NCBI RefSeq assembly: GCF_016086655.4
Contig: NC_052131.2
Location: 34,597,705-34,661,704, forward strand
Source: Lepeophtheirus salmonis
Taxonomy: Eukaryota; Arthropoda; Copepoda; Siphonostomatoida; Caligidae
DNA length: 64,000 nt
Reading direction: 5' to 3'
The position numbers and the translations under genes were made by a program. This document shows, piece by piece, positions 22,776 through 37,700 of the stretch (its first letter is position 1; every line of letters begins with the position of its first letter). Below the pieces are notes generated by a model that was given only the letters and a program-made list of their open reading frames with translations, was not told the origin of the DNA and did not search any database.

Positions 22776-25700
22776 CCTGCACCAAAACGTGATGAACAAC
22801 AAGAAACTGAGATAATTAAATGGATAGAAGAGGTCCTTGGCTCTAAACTCCCTAATAAGCCGTAAGAAATACCACTTTTTTTTTTAATAATATACATATT
22901 TTTATACAAAAAACACAAAATAAATAAATAAAAAATAATATATATTAAAATTAAACTCATCATAACATTTCAATCATTTTTTTTTGCATCAAAACATGAG
23001 ATGATGATGTAAACAGCATATGATGATGAAGATTACGTCATCAGGTGTTATTTATTTATGCACAATATGTTTCCATACTTTAACGATTTTTCATTTTATA
23101 ATGGGACTAATAAGAATTATAATTATATTATTTTTCTTCCTCTTGTATCATTATCCGGGTAGGCTTTATCACATATGTTAACTACATCAACAGTAACCTT
23201 GGGTGTATCAGTAATAAAAAAATCTCACATGCGTTTTGTATGTTTTTATTGAGTGCGTATACAGGGTGCACTGTATATAGTTATCCCTGATGTACTGAGT
23301 GGTCCATTAAAATCTGAACACTTTGAATTTTTAAGTTCAACGAGATATAACAAAATAATTTCCACAAAATTAATACTGAGCACTCTAAATTATTAATTTA
23401 GCCGCCCTTAGCGGCAGTGATGGCTTCAGGTGGTGGCGGAAGGCCTGGCTCTTGCTGCCGATGTAGTCATTTGTAATGGCGTCCCAGGACTGGCTGGCAG
23501 TAGCTTAGAAGGACTCAGTGTTTGGATGATGGGCACTCCAGTCCTTCCCCTCGACATGTACTCAAAGGGTGTAGTCGAGAGAGTTGGCATCATGGCTGTA
23601 GGGGGAGGGCAGAAGTGTAAAAAAAAAGAGTTCAAAAGAACTCAAAAGACTCATTTAAAAGAGCCTTGCAAGGGGTTTCTTTCATTGATGGTGTCAAAAG
23701 TTGCCTCTCCACCCTTACAAGGCTCTTTCTCTTTTCTTTTCTTTCTATTTTTATCTGAGGAGAGTACATTTAAGTACTGAGTAACTACGTGTGATTGTGT
23801 TAATAAAAAACGGAGAAAAACACAGAGAATTTTTTTGGGGAATTATCTTCTATATTATTAAAGGAAGGGTTGTCTATTGGTTGGTGTCTAATTACTCCAA
23901 TCAATGCCGGATACTACCGCTAATATTAAATAATATTATTATTCAGGGAGTTGTACTGTTTACCCATCAGTCGCTTTCTTTATAAACCAATATGAGTTAA
24001 CAACGCTCATGTTCCATTACCTGGACTTTTTCGAAGAGTATTTCTTCTCTGTTTTTTTGATAATATTCTAAATCAGGAGCCGGGAACCTTTTTGGTTGAG
24101 GGAGCCATGAACACCACATATTTTAAAATATAATTCTGCGAGAGCCATACCATATGTTTAACACTAAATGCAAGTAAATGTGTGCTTTTTACCAACGCTT
24201 ATAAAAACAATAAGTCTCTCAATTCTTATTAATAAAACAAAAAAGTTAAAAAATTTCCTCCGCTGCATAATTTGCTCGAATGACCTTAATTTTTTCCTCC
24301 TATTTTGGCGTGAACTTTCTCACAAATAACTTTTTTAATAGAAACTCAAAAATTCAAAATGCCTTATCATTTTTTTTAAATTAAAAAATGGTCTGCAAGC
24401 CATATGTAGTCATCAAAAGAGCCTTATCTGGCTCGCGAGCCATGAGTTCCCCCTCTTTTAAATGATTATTTTGTAGTATGTATTTGTACTTGAGATAAAT
24501 AATAGCTTTTTAAATCACTCATGATTAGAACGCATTTCATTTTTTTTTAAATTAATCACTAGTAAAATAATTTTTTCATATCTCTTTACATTATTTTGCT
24601 TTAAATAAATACATGTGAGTTATTGTGAGGTCACCATTTAGATAGATTAAAACCTGTTTATATATAATATTAGAATCTACCTTTCTATGGATTATATTTG
24701 TATCAGTATCAATAGAAATTTCGTAAGTTGATAACTCAACGGTAGTTTATCATAAATTTAGGAATTTACCGTAGATATGTAATTTTTGTATGTATAATCT
24801 AAGCGAATTAGTGTTGTGTAGACACGTCCAATCATCACATCGACTTGGGACAATGATTTTTTTATTTAAAAATAAATTATAAGTATTGATGGAAGTTAAA
24901 TAATAATTAATTTCCTAAGGGGAAACTAAGAAACATGGATATAATATACTACAATCATAAAAAAATCTATTGCAATTTAGAGAAAATCAAATCATATTTT
25001 TATTGTGGATTCGGCTAGAGAATAATAACTAAACCTCATCATTTTTTAAAAGTTTTTTTGAACGCTGCTGTCCCTATGCTTAACCTATTTATAGGGCCCA
25101 AATTAGATCTTATTGATTTTTCTTTAGAAGTTGTAAGACATTTTCTAGCAATTTTAAGGATTCTAACAAATAAGCGAGGGAGCTATACCGATTGATGTTT
25201 GACTTCTACCACGCATTTTAATAGTGACGTCATAGATTATATACTATTACTTTTAATCATATAATTTTTAGTATAATATGCTGTTATGTGTTGTTATACT
25301 TTTTATTACATCTAAATATGTGCGTCTTGCCCAACAGTCGGTACTGTACATCAAATTGAAAATTATACCAAGCCCAATTACATGACGATCTAACCTTGTA
25401 TTTCTTTTAACCTTGGGTATTACTAAACTATGGAGGCTGATATAGGCTTTTTCGAGACATCTAGGTAAATTTTATCATATAAATAATTAATTATATAAAT
25501 ACAAACAGGGACAAGGATTGAAATCTGGAGCAAAGGGAAAATGTTGATAGCTAATGAGGCCCCCCTTCATCCCAAGTGTTAATAATTATGAACACAAGAT
25601 ATAATTTAACTATGTTATTTAAATGATTTTGAAGCCTGTTGTTTTTTTTGGCTTAAGAGACTATTTAAAAAATTGCAGTAGATCGTAGATATTTAATCAA

Positions 25701-28700
25701 AAATGACAAATAAAAAGGATGATAAAATGAGTCTATTCCAAAAAAAAAAAAAAAAAATAAAATGTATATATATATATATATATATACTAAAAAGAAAGCA
25801 AATTTAGTAAATTTTTTTATATAGAGGAAAAATATTTACTCTGACCACATTCTTCAAATCTATCCTGGACACCACTGGCTAGAAGGAAAATGAAATTGAG
25901 TGGAAGTGTCTTGACCCTGATGAAATGTGGGTCTTAATCCGGTTAAGCCAAGTTCATAAAAAACATAGTAGCCATATCTAAAAGAAAGTCATTGAGAAAT
26001 GAATATATAATATAATATTTATTTTAAAAAATGAAAAATTTATAACTTTCAAAAGGTATGTAAGTCATTCACAATGGAAAATATATTTCCCTCTTATAAA
26101 TAAATCCTAAAAAAATATCTCAAAAGAATCCGTGCGTAAATTTGTGTGCTTAATAAAATATACATAATTTGTCAAACTCACCTCAAATCCTGACAAGAAT
26201 ATAATTAATCATATTGAGTTTACATATTTGAAATACAGTCAAACCTGCATTAAGCGGCCAGGGATGGGAAACGTTAAAGTTTTTTGCAAGTCACTTCATA
26301 GAACCAGGTATTACTTAAACGCTTAAAACAGGTGGTCATTAGACCAGGTTTGACTGTGTTATATATATATAATGAAGATATTACGGAAATAAAATTGGCA
26401 AATTTGCAAGTTCTTTGACATTTACTTATATATATATATATATGATTTTTTAACCAAAAAAATTTAATCACAATATACAAGTTAATGACACCTCTTGCAA
26501 ATTTATGTTTTCGAGTACTTTTTTCTTCTTTTTGCAAACTTTGCAAAGAGTTATAATAATATGGTGAAACTTGATGAAGGAAAACTACATTCATTTTCAT
26601 GTGTACAATCTCTTTTGTGCTAGATGCTTGCAAAAAATTCCTCCTATAACATGTAGGTGAATAATTTATGAAATAACTTTTCCTTGAATAAAAAAAAAAA
26701 TATTGAATGGGGTATAACGTTTAAGCAACAATATAAAGCTTGGCATATGAACAAAATCTATGTTAAATAATAAACATTGATTATGGAGGTTTATTTTGGG
26801 TTCTAATAATGAGTATGTTGACATTAGAATAATTTTTAAGACTAATAATTTAATATTCTTTTAAGAAAAACAAGTTATATTAAAAAAAGGGTTAGAAATG
26901 ACATTTATAGATCCATGAGAACCAATGAAGGATAGTAAATAACAAATACATAGTTTTAGTAAAATGAGAGGTTTCGCTATTATGTCATTATACTAAAAAT
27001 AACATGTCCATATAAATTGTTTTTTTTCCTATAATTTTTTTTTTTTTTTCACGGATAAATTTTTATTTTTAACTTTTTATATAGTTTGGTATTAATGCAT
27101 TCATGAAAATGCATTATAGATACATATTTAAACGTAACATCACTAGTTGCACTAAATAAATTATCCTTGATGAGTGCTCTTAGTATTTTTCAAATAAAAA
27201 AGTGGATCATGCAGTTTATTCGAGGAAAATCCATTCATTTTGGCTATAAAATTTAGGACAGCTGTTCTAAAGGAAGATACATATATTATTCCTTTGAATT
27301 TTTCATAGGGAATAACCCTAAGACAAGGAGAAACTTGGAGTTTCACCAATTAAATTTAAGTAAACGTTATAGTATCAAAAGTACTCCATCTGAAATGGTG
27401 ATTGTCTTGGAAGTCCATGTACTACTCATTGTTCATTTCTTTTTATTGAAGCCACCGAGAAACCGAGCAATAATACCTTGTATTGGGCAATCATTTGGTT
27501 TGTGAATGTTTTTTCAACAACAAATACCCAATTTTATTAGAGATAACGAAGTATGGTTTAAGTGAATGATGTAAGATTTCCTTGCTTAGCCTCTCTTCCT
27601 TAAGGCTGATTACCTATGAACCTTATACTACAGAGTGGGGACCGAAAACTTGCAATGTCATTTTTAATTTTATCCTCACCAAGTCTTGTTTTTATGCCAT
27701 GTGTCTACGTGAAAAATGTCGGAGGAACAACAAAAACGGCAACACGTGTACGATTTCCTCCACGTCGGTGTCAGAGTTACAAAACCGTTAGCATCTCTAT
27801 CCGGAGATGCCTATAATATCAAAAAGTCCATATTAGCCACATAAAGCTAAGCAGGAGCACAAATTCTGCAGCAACAATATAACTGATTGATGGCCTGCCT
27901 CCATTTGGCTTTCCTCCATCTCCGACTTCAAATCCCTGGAAATTGCAGTTTGAGGTGTCTTAGAGTAGAATATCTCCCACACCTCTCATCCATATTGAGA
28001 TTCTTTTCGAGCTGCCATCATGACAGTGTGGTACGCCATGTACAAAACCTTCATCGTCAAGAGCTGACAATCTGCTTGCAGGTGTGTCGAGGCTCTTGTG
28101 ACTGGTAAAGGAGAGCATATTGAATAAAAATATAATATTTAAACATGTCAAGAAATAGTTTTGAGTTGTCTTTTCTTGATTCCATAAAAAAACCCGTTTT
28201 TGATGTAAGAAATAGCAATTTAGCGGCGGGGGTGTGTAGTTAATGCTGCTCGTATCATGTAAAAAAGAAGCCGTGTTGAAAAGCTCAGTGTGTCATATTG
28301 AAAAAGACAAGTAAAGTACATATATTTATCTTAATAATGTAAAGTATGCCTGTATCTGTGCTGAAAGTAGCCCATTTTTGACTGAAAATACTTCATCTAA
28401 GAAATAACAATAAAATCGAGCATGCGCATCATATTAAAGAAAAAGAGCATTCGTATAGAAATATATTAAAAATGAATGAAATCTCCCAGGGGCTTAGATC
28501 AATTCATATAAAAAAGAAAAAAATTAGAAGTACTTTATATTAAAAAAAAAGAATTTTACTTTATGAGGCGTAGCAACGAGCTATATATATTTTTTCTCCA
28601 GCTGTTATTATTATTCTTATTATATTGTGTAACTACGTTTGAGTATATAGAAGATAACTCCATGAAAAGTTATCTCTTTTCATGGAGTTATCTTCTATAT

Positions 28701-31700
28701 TATGAATGCAAAGTTTGTTTGATCATCGACGTTTAATAGCTCTGGTAAATTCCGGTGACTACCACTAGTACATCATTAAAACAAAGTTAATCACCGCTTA
28801 ATAACTCCAAGAGAAACTAGGTATTCCCACTAGTACATATGTAATCAAACAAACAATAATGATAAATTACTAATGGAGCTTTCTTATAGTTACAAATCCA
28901 TGTTTTCGCAATTTATTTCTCAAATAACTGATAAGATTCACTTACATGAAATTATTTTTTAAATATAGTTCTACTTTCTTTGGAAATATGGTTAAAGTTA
29001 TATTTGTATTTTGTGAAAAATTTATCTTAATAGTCATCAATTTTTCATTTATTTATTTATCTTTTTTTTTTTTTTTGGGGGTTAGTAAATAATCCACTTT
29101 TTATTTATATTATCCATTTTTTTTCAATGGAGGACAAATACAATATTTTGGACTTGTATTCTATTTCAAAACGACTAGTTTTTCCCTCCAATATTTACGA
29201 CTTTCTTATGGTAATCTTTTTATTTATAAAAAAACCATTTTTTACATTAAAAAAAAATCATAAAAGAATCATTTTTATATAAACTAAAAGATTTTTGAAC
29301 TTTTATGTCTACTAATAATGTCGAAAGAAAACTCGATTTGAGTAAATTCAACAATTTTCTGAAGATTACTAGAACTCCCTTGAAATATTTTATTTTAATT
29401 TTAGAAAATTATACTTTTTTTAAGCTTCAATAAATACAAAATTGAAACATTCGATTAACAATGATTCAAATGTCTAAAATCCATAAAATAAACAGGAAAA
29501 CGCTAAATAAAAAAATGCGGAAATTATCAAAAACTCGGAAAAACATACATTCTCCCGAAACATACTAAAAATATGTTCATTTTCATGGCAAATGGTGAAT
29601 TATATTACTAAAACGGTATAAAAACTATTAAAAAAATCAGGGAACTCATTTTGCTGCAAATATTTTATTTAAAAAAATATATATATATCTGCTAAAAAAA
29701 AGAAAATTACTCATTTGTCAAAATGAGTAATTTTCCTCATTTAAAAAAAATGTATATTACATTTTTGTAAACAGACATTATGTTCTACGTCAAATATGTA
29801 AGTTACAGATTTTTTGTGTTTATTTTTTATAATGAGTATGAATGGGCAAAACGTAGATTAAATAATAGTTTTAAGATTAAAAAAGGATAAAGGGTTTTCT
29901 TTTTTTTGTTCATTCTTTAATAGATTGTCGGGGTTTTAACATCTCTCTCTAAATGCCTATTTTTGGTGTAATTAAAAAAAAAATATTATGAAATAATAAT
30001 ATTTATGTTTAAATATAACTTTACTATATTTTTCCTGCGTTAATAATCTTTCAAATTTTGAAAGCTCTACTCTCTATAGCAGTGTTGCAAGTTAACGAAT
30101 ATTTTGATTCAGTAGTACTATAAGTTTTACTCCTGGCCTTTCCTCGCACTCTATGAAATGCCCATCTTACACCACATTACATACATTGTATATATGTAAA
30201 AATTAAAAAAAAATAAATAAATAAATAACTCGACCGAACTCCACAATGTTTACATTGTCCTAACACCAACTCTACTCAAAAAAAAAAAAAAAAAATTAGG
30301 ATTGAGCCCCGGTTTTAGATAAAAGATCATCCTTGCATTTGCTTTCACTACGATTTTAGGTTAAGTTACACACTATGACTTGCATACATGTGAGACTCCT
30401 TGGTCCGTGTTTCAAGACTGGTCGGAGAATCCATCGACCTATTCGTTTTTAAGAGATCTTAAGTTGTGATAATAAAATAATCACAAGTCATAAAAAGCTT
30501 AAGTGATCCACCTTTCGTTTACACCATGCCTTATAAAGCTTGAGTCACAGGGCTTAAGGCAAATCCGAATATTTACCCTAAACTTCACCTATGGTCAAAT
30601 CAGTATATATCGAATGGTTAACGGCGTAAAATGAGCCCAAAAAGCTCCAGCAAGTTAGGATTCAAAAATAATGTTTGGTTAAGGATCATTAAAATGTCTT
30701 ATCAATGAATAAGGATGAATCTTAGGAGCCCCTGACTTCGAGGTACTCCTCCGTTTATCGAATTCAAGCTCTGTTGAATTAAATTTTTTTTTGTCTCAAA
30801 TCCAACAATAATATCTTCTATCATGAACTTAAAAATACCCTTGTTACATCCTAGTTTCTGTTTCATGTCATTTCTTAATTGACGTATTTCTTTTTGGATT
30901 ATGATAAAAAACATTTTCTGAATGAAAGCTACATTATACTAATGAATATAAATAAATAAATAACGGAATTTTTTTTCTAGGATAGATTTGATAACTGTTA
31001 GTTATTTTGTTGTTGTAAAATATAAGGATTTGAATATTTTTAATTGTAATTTTTCAGTAATATTAACATTTTTTATACTTAGTTTGAGATTTTCTACACC
31101 GCTATGTTCATTTTTGTCTTGCACTAGAGTTAAGAAAGATATTTTTGTTAATAAAAACTAAATTTTAATTCTCCTAGAGCTCAACAAAAGTAGTTTAATC
31201 ATTTTTTTGATCAAGGGTGTGTGAATGATTGAACAAACATTTAGATAATTGTTTTCTGCTTTATTTAGTGTTGTGCCAATCCAGTAATTTATTTGGTTCA
31301 GTCAAGTACTAGAACCGGTCCTTTTATTCGTTAAGAGTGGTATTTAAGTACCGCAAGTCCTTTGGAACTTCAGTTCTAGAATTGATTTAAGGAAGAAAAA
31401 AAAAAGGTTGAGTTACACCATCAAAAGCCGAACTTTATTAATTTTAGGACTGATATTTAGAGCTTAACTGGACGGGACTGCATCCCATTTGTTAAATTAT
31501 TATTTCAATCGTCTTTTCGCCTCTTTACTTAGAGCCTACCGAGTTAGATACCCAAAGAAAATATATTTATTTCCTTCAAAATGTAATGTTGATTTCAAAT
31601 ATGTGCTTATGTAATATTTTAAAGGTAAAATGATCCATTTTATTCAAAAAGCTATTTAAATGTTTAAAATTTTTTTTTTTTTTTCAAGAGTTTGATTTGA

Positions 31701-34700
31701 AGATAAATAAAACACTTCACTTTTCATTTTCTTTAAAAAATCAAAATGAAACTCTCATTTAAAATATGAATAACTTATAGTTCATTTTCAAGAAAAAGAA
31801 CAGAGTATTAGATTTTAGAGGGCCTTTTTCAGCAGAAATACTGAACGATTCGGAATTTTTTAAAGGTAGATTTATTCGAGGTTAAAATGATAATTTTATT
31901 TAAAATACAACAATTTCTATAGAGGGTTTTACTCACGTCATCGATTGCATAATAAACTGAAAGAGATGCCATGTTGGACGCATAGCTGTGTATATAGTTA
32001 AAAAAATAAAACAGACAATACCGTACAATTTGCCCTTAATCGATTGATATAGCTCTCTCGAGTTTGAATATGTAGATACTGCGTAGTGGAAACTAGTGAT
32101 GAAAATTGTTTGTATTTTCGGCATATAATAAAAAAAAACCTAAAGTAAACATGGTAACATAGACAATTTGAAAAATATTTTTGAGGAGAGCAACTACAAT
32201 CACCTGTGACAGTGAAGGGGGGGGGGAGGAAGGAAATAAACAAGAACAACACAATAATTACTCCGATGTCGATCCTCAATTCTACTCTGAGCCCCACAAG
32301 AACTTAAAAATATATCTCTGCAACATATCCTCAAGATTACTCTTGGTCTTTTATGAGCCCACGCAAATGTTCAATCAGGTTTTGAATAATTGAATATAGT
32401 AGGAAAGGAATTTCAAAATTAAGGGATTAAATTATAATGACAACTGCTCAGAAAAATCCTTTTTCTGATTACCAATTAAAAAGAACAACAAAACAACGAC
32501 CAACTAATAAATACACACGATTTGCATCACTATGAATAAGTCTTGCACCACCTATTTAATTGTATTTTATATAGGTGTAAAGAGTTTCAAGCATTAAGTT
32601 AGGGGAATTAATGAAAAGCTATTGCTTTTATCTTTCAAACAAGATATTGCAGATAAATACCTATATCTCACTCCTGGACAAAGATGGAAACAAATTTTTT
32701 TGAAGATTACAACTTTGATCCGCACCAACCATGACACCAGTGATATCGTCAAGTAGGTCACGGTCAACTGCCAAACCATGTACCACGTTTGCAAGTGTCT
32801 GGACAGTGGGTCCGGCCTCAAAGATCAATCTCGAAGCGGTAGGTAATCTAACTAATCCCCAAACACTCTTTTGAGGTTTTTACCGCTATGTTAAGAATAT
32901 AGAAATTAAAAAATAGCCTGGAACCCTGCCTATTTGAACAATATTTGGTAGAAGAGAATTTTAGCAGTTATGATATTTTAATAGATTATCCGCGAGTAGC
33001 TATGAAAGGATAGAAAAAAAAAAAAAAAAAAAACCTTCGTATCTAGTGAGGACATAGGCTCGAGTTTAGCACTCACTTCAGGTAATATTTTCTACAAATC
33101 TACTCATACTCCTTTACCAAGTGATTTTGGGCCCATGTCTTCTTTCTCTTTTTGGGAGAGAAACATCGGGAGATAAAATAAGATTACGTCAAAATTGCAG
33201 TGTATTTTCAATTTTTTTGAAAGCTTCAGCAATAAGGAAGGTTGTGAGCTTGGTCTTAATTCAGAACAAGCTAATAAATGAATTGGATTACTATTGGAAT
33301 TATTGCTAAAAAAAAATTTCAAACCACCAACAAATAATTTGAATTTTTTTTTTTTCAATTCGTCTTTAAGAATCTACAATACATATACCCATATAATAGT
33401 ATTACATTTTTAAACCAATAGAGCATGAGCAAACTAAAAAAATATATTTTATTGCAAAGTAGTGGAGAGTCTCTTGTTTAAAAAAAAAAATGACGGATAC
33501 TGAGATATTTTTTCACAGTGCCATCTTTGTGAGTATCATACACATATATCTACTAAAATATAACATTATATGTATTTGTATGCGTGCTTGTCTGTCCGCT
33601 AATAAAAAAGCATTAGCAGGGTATTTGTTTGAAAAAGGGAGACAGATACAGGGCTTAAACATAAAATAAAAGTTGTTCAGAATTCTGAGTTCTAGAGCTT
33701 CTTTTCATTCTGATCAGACCAGATTCCTGGGCTCTGAAGGTCAAGTTGGCTTTTTCGCAAATTTTGTTGATTTTTTTCAAAAAACAAGATCGATTCCCCC
33801 GTGCTTCAAAGTTTTTTTTTAAAGGTATGGGTGGTTGATTCGAAAATGCACAAAAAAAAAAGAAAAAAAGAAGGAATTATTGTACTAAGGGAAAAAGGGA
33901 GAAATTATATTGAATACGAATTAAAAAAGAGAATTAGGAAGAGGATCAACGTGTTTGTCTTTGTTGTTGGAGTTGTATTATTTTGCTGCGATATGGAGGC
34001 ACTATCTGTTCCTTTATTTATAAGCTAATATTAATAAACAACGTTCATTCCCTGTGATAAAATATAACCTGCCTTGAATAAATATGGTACACTTTGGAAC
34101 TTATATATTGGAGTATGATTTTTTTTTTTAAATCTACAACCCTGAAACTATGTTTGTTTAATAAATACAAACAGATTTTATGAAGATTTTTTCGTATCCA
34201 TTTCCGTTTAAAATATGTTGAACAATTATTTATCTCTCGTTATTAGAGGTAACACCATGCCCAATATAAGCATAATTGCAATATATGTCCTAATAACATT
34301 GCCCATTCCTTTCTTCAGAAATAACTACAATAGTTTCATTACTTAACCTGGATTATTTTTTTAATAAAAAATTATTTTCAAAAAAGTCATTATAGATGAC
34401 TTAGTTGTATAACTTTTTGCGGCATACATACAAGTATTTGCTTGCCTTTTTCTCATTTTAACTTTGTTTGAACAACATTTGTAATTAATTAATGCACTTT
34501 CACATTTTCTTAGAAGGAACATATTGAGAATGTTGATTAATAATATTGAGTAGATTAATCCTTTCACTCTATATACTGTTTTGTTTTGGGTGGGTGATAC
34601 ATTCACTTTAAACAATTTATGAGTGATTTTTTGGGGGCCTGTAAGAATCAATAATAATTGTGTTCTGCACACAATTTTGCTTACATATATTCACAAAATT

Positions 34701-37700
34701 TATTTTAAATCAAAACAATATTATTGAAATGATGGACCTTGAAAGTAAGCGTGCATTTTAGCCTCCTTCCTCTCCAGATTGTTATTTTAGATAATTTTTG
34801 TTGTCCAAATGAAATGGACTTGTAGGTACAACTAGTTCCACGGGGCCCTGTTGCGAATACCTGCCCTATAAAATAATATTTGTATAAGATATTCCTCAGA
34901 AATCTTTGCCGTGTCTGATTAAGCATATCTCTTCCCCGTGTGAACACAGAAATCTTTAAAACTCAATAAAATAAAAGCAGTATTTTTGATTTGAATTGAT
35001 GTTTACACCGCGCCTGTTAAATACTTTTATATCATCTGTTTATAGTTTCAAACATCAATATTTATTCCAATTCTAGATTTGATAAAAAACCCGTTTCTTT
35101 CTTATTATGCAATGCTGTTTTATTGATAAAAATAATTCATTGATATACACGTAAATAAATTTCCTTAAAAACATTTTCTGTCAAAATGTTTCTATTTCTA
35201 GGATATTCTTTGCTTTTTAGAAATATATATCTAGAGTCTACTTTCTTACTATTTCATACTAATGTTGTCAGGATATCAATATGTTCGTACCGGTTCCGGT
35301 ACCAAGAGTATTTGCAATATTTTTGGCGAAAAAAAGAATAATTGGAAATTCAAATACGCTTACAGACGTATCCACAGGATTGGTAGTGCTAACTTGTAGC
35401 ATTTTGAGCAAATTAAAAATTAAGAAACCGAAAGTCAACATGGTAACCATGACAATTTGAATAATGGCTTGGAGGATAGCAGCTTATCTGACACGACATT
35501 TCATTATATCAGCTACAAGCAGCTGTGATGAGGGAGAGAAGGAAATAAATAAGGTCATGGAAAAGAATTACTCCACTGTCGATACTAAATTCTACTCTGA
35601 GTCCAACAAAGATTTACAATTATAACTCTTCAAACGATCCTTACGGCTACTCTTTGTCTTTTATGAGCACGCTTAAATGTTCAATCCGGTTTTGTATATA
35701 CTAATTGAATGTAGTAGAAATGGAAGTTCACTCATCAGGAATTAAATAATAATGGCAACAGCTTAGGAAAAAAAAATCACTCTTCAGTTTGTCAACTCCA
35801 AAAAAACGGGAGTGTTAAAATATATACCCAATTTTCATCACTAGGTTTCAGGTAGATATAAAAAAAATGACAACTTCCATTATGTGTTCGAGCTCTGTGC
35901 ACCTTGGAAGGCAATGATTTTTATATTTGTATGAGAGTGGTTCAAATTACTTTTATTAACATACTAGATATATAGTGTGTATTTTTATGTAATTCATCTT
36001 GAGGTCCTGTTGCAAACATCAAATATTGTCAATACACCAATAACTGACATATAAAAGGATAATTATTTATTACTGTAATATAAAAAATTATACATAAAAA
36101 AATTGGGATTGCCATGGCTACTGTTGTGTCAGTCCTTGTTTAAAACCTAAAGACCGGTACTTGTCAGTCCTTAAAGAAGGTAAAATCGATCCCTTGTGAC
36201 GTCATTGAGAGAATTCTTCCTTTTTTTAATTAATACACTATTTAGTAGAATAAATTATATTTACTAAGTTAAAAAATATATATGTTCGTTATATGAAAAT
36301 AGGGATATTTTTTGCAAAATATGTGCAATGTTCTTAATACATACCTCATATATTATTTTTGACTTAACACAACATCGACATTTACTGACAAATTCCGAGG
36401 ATTGACAGTAAGAGGAGTGGTTCCAAGGACCTACAATCCTAATGATAGGACTGGTCCTAAAAATGGATAAAACCGAGTATATAAGGACTCAGACAACAAA
36501 AGCCCTTCCCCTCCCCCCTTTTGCGTGGCACCAGTGTTTTTATTTAGGGAGGTGGCATTTGTTTATCTCAGAAATTTTGGGATTACTTCTTTGGTAGTCT
36601 AATATTTTTGTGAAGTAATGGGGTCCTGCATGAACCGGTTCAAATTTGAATTTAGTAATGTACCGTTTTATATATGTGTAGTGGCCTCGATAGGATTATA
36701 TATTTTTTTTGGGAGGGGGCTTAATTTTTTGAAAATATTTCAATAATCCACAGTCATTCACAAAAAAAATAATTTTTTCCAAAAGAAAATAAAATATTTT
36801 ACCTTTTGGAAAAAAAAAAAAAAAATCAGTAGTCATACTCAAAAAATTAAATTTTTCTTAGAGAAATTTCAAAAATCCATAGCTATCTACAAAAAATAAT
36901 TTTTAGAACAATTAAATATAATTAAGGTTCAAATATTAAATTTTTTGAAAAAATATTTCAAATTTTCTAAGAAAAAGTAAACATTTCTTAATTTTGGGGG
37001 TGGTGGGCTAAATCCCTTCCAACATAACCCTCCAGACGCTTCTGATGTTTCGATACCCTGCCCTACTATAGTACCAGTACTCTGAACAACTCTTCTACCT
37101 CACTCAAGTACAAAAAAGGTTAAGAATAAAAGAAACGAAAATTGGTAAAAAACCAACTGCGACGTGTTCTGTTAACAATGAATGAATGTGTGTGCTATTA
37201 TTGCCTAATGCAGTAAAAAGTATAGGCAAGGAATACAAAAATAAAAATAATAACGTGCTATTTGCATAAAAAAGTATTAGCTTATATTATATTTATATAT
37301 TATACTGTTTGAGTCATATATATATATATATGTATATTATGGTGCAAGTTGGGATTTTAGTACAAGTTGCAACTTGTACGATCAGACTGTACAAATTACA
37401 ATTTTACGTTTCATACAACTTCTTTTTCTCCATTATATCTCCAAACCTTTCCTTTTTTTTCTTAATTTATTTATTGGGAAAAATATTTCTTGATTACTTT
37501 AATAATCGGAGCCTTGAAGGGTTCCCAACAACTTTCAATATTAGGGTCATTTCACGTCAAGTGTACACACTTTTTTTCAATTTACGACATGTTCATCACC
37601 TATTTTGATGGTCTTTTGGTGACCTGGTTTTTATATATGAAATAAGAGAGTGTGTGAAATATTAAGGTTCTCTGAATTACCAGGGCCGTTCTAGGGCTGC

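Noticed and set aside
23430..23780. 116-codon plus-strand frame MVAEGLALAADVVICNG
   Set aside because: Looks protein-like, but it is the complement of the mariner M1 copy B tail, which reads in the minus strand.
30206..30300. Possible CRISPR-like or satellite array
   Set aside because: Only an (AAAT)n tract and a poly-A run; no spaced repeats, and the genome is eukaryotic.
32181..32393. Frame with RRATTITCDSEGGGEEGNKQ
   Set aside because: Lies in repeat R5, whose second copy at 35420 does not preserve the frame.
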